Below, piece after piece: positions 20,935 through 21,403 of a DNA stretch of 21,403 bases. The notes beneath the pieces are model-generated. The model was not told where the DNA came from and did not search any database. It worked only from the letters and a program-made list of their open reading frames with translations. The stretch comes from JBBQSF01 sp038214085 (GTDB lineage: Bacteria > Bacteroidota > Bacteroidia > Bacteroidales > CG2-30-32-10). The stretch spans positions 1 to 21,403 of the forward strand of contig JBBQSF010000049.1 of NCBI GenBank assembly GCA_038214085.1, written 5' to 3'. The stretch's first letter is position 1, and each line of letters opens with the position of its first letter. The translations under genes and the position numbers were made by a program.

Positions 20935-21403
20935 ATGAAAACATTTTTTTTATTACCCATAATGACCATTTTTTCATTTTGCAGTTCTCAAAAACCAATC
21001 AATTATAAAGATAAAAATATTGATGAAATCTCATATTCTTATCATGATTCGTCAGTTCCTCCACCATTTCAACGCAACTTTACCATAAATCTAAAAGTCG
21101 ATAAAGCACAAATGATAGTAAATAGTTATGGGAAGCTGATAAGCGATACAAGTATTGTTATCACACAAAAGCAGTTTGATGATATCATCGGCTTGCTCGA
21201 TTCAGGCAAAATAAGGAACGACTCTCTTGGCAATAATGATGGATGCACTGGTGGCGACGGAGAAAGTCTTTCCTGTTATTCAAAAGATAGCCTCATCTTT
21301 AGTGGCGATGTTTATCATTGTGGGGGCAAAGATTCGGGAAACCTTAAAGGAAATATTGATTCCATCTCTTATGCATTGGTAAACATGTTTCCAAACTTTG
21401 ATT
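20935..21403 (+). CDS. Putative lipoprotein of unknown function (3' end outside the window)
   Basis: The first 156 codons are in the window, from the ATG at 20935. Residues 1-16 (MKTFFLLPIMTIFSFC) are a lipoprotein signal peptide with Cys16 as the lipidated residue. The mature part opens SSQKPINYKDKNIDEISYSY, a beta-rich pattern with VDKAQMIVNSYGK and ITQKQFDDIIGLLD, and later holds four cysteines in CTGGDG, SCYS and YHCGGKDSG contexts. It looks like a small Bacteroidetes envelope lipoprotein; I do not recognise a family. No clear promoter or ribosome-binding site is seen upstream. Confidence 0.7.
   Translation, partial: MKTFFLLPIMTIFSFCSSQKPINYKDKNIDEISYSYHDSSVPPPFQRNFTINLKVDKAQMIVNSYGKLISDTSIVITQKQFDDIIGLLDSGKIRNDSLGNNDGCTGGDGESLSCYSKDSLIFSGDVYHCGGKDSGNLKGNIDSISYALVNMFPNFD

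Overview
The window comes from a low-GC member of the Bacteroidota (Bacteroidetes). The evidence is a type IX secretion (T9SS) type-A sorting domain on a secreted protein, a DUF4476 protein, signal peptides ending in FAQ/FSQ, repeated matches to the Bacteroidetes -7 promoter element TAnnTTTG in front of genes, and an RRM-type single-domain RNA-binding protein. It reads as ordinary chromosome. I see no rRNA, tRNA, CRISPR array or intact insertion sequence.

Layout. 1-130 (-): start of an AlaDH/PNT-N (saccharopine dehydrogenase-like) gene. 229-405: a 177-bp inverted-repeat (MITE-like) element. 503-2204 (+): a DUF4476 secreted protein and a lipoprotein made of two copies of one unknown domain. 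2325-4822 (+): a CaiB-type CoA-transferase and an amidase in one operon. 4867-6078 (-): a T9SS cargo protein, facing the amidase across a shared terminator. 6326-6616 (+): RRM protein with its own terminator. 6720-8751 (+): hotdog thioesterase (TTG start), EI24 membrane protein and mqnA (futalosine menaquinone pathway), coupled by ATGA overlaps. 8831-10510 (+): TPR/PD40/carboxypeptidase-regulatory protein resembling PorE without its OmpA domain. 10509-10794: gene-free stretch dense in hairpins.

The most unusual locus is 10821-13515 (-). Three genes are joined by two 4-nt ATGA overlaps and mirror the Kdo pathway (isomerase, PEP aldolase, phosphatase) with different parts. The first is a ribulose-phosphate-3-epimerase-like barrel carrying a KdsD-like CBS pair. 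The second is a type I-beta DAHP-synthase-like aldolase with a changed motif near the active site. The third is a KdsC-type HAD phosphatase with an N-terminal Xre-type HTH domain. I propose it makes a non-standard 3-deoxy-ulosonic acid; the product is inferred, not shown.

After a TIGR01212 radical SAM gene and a VOC protein (13644-15013), 15148-19493 holds a signalling cluster: a TPR-sensor adenylate cyclase, a histidine kinase with a paralogous TPR sensor (ATGA overlap), and a NarL/LuxR response regulator. One duplicated sensor thus feeds cAMP and phosphotransfer outputs. Just downstream lie a 15-nt palindrome with overlapping alternative hairpins, a secreted protein that looks truncated (19625-20281), a sorting-domain-like ORF without a signal peptide (20351-20749), and the remains of a coiled-coil gene tail (20777-20878). 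This looks like an eroded T9SS-cargo locus. The window ends inside a lipoprotein gene (20935 onward).
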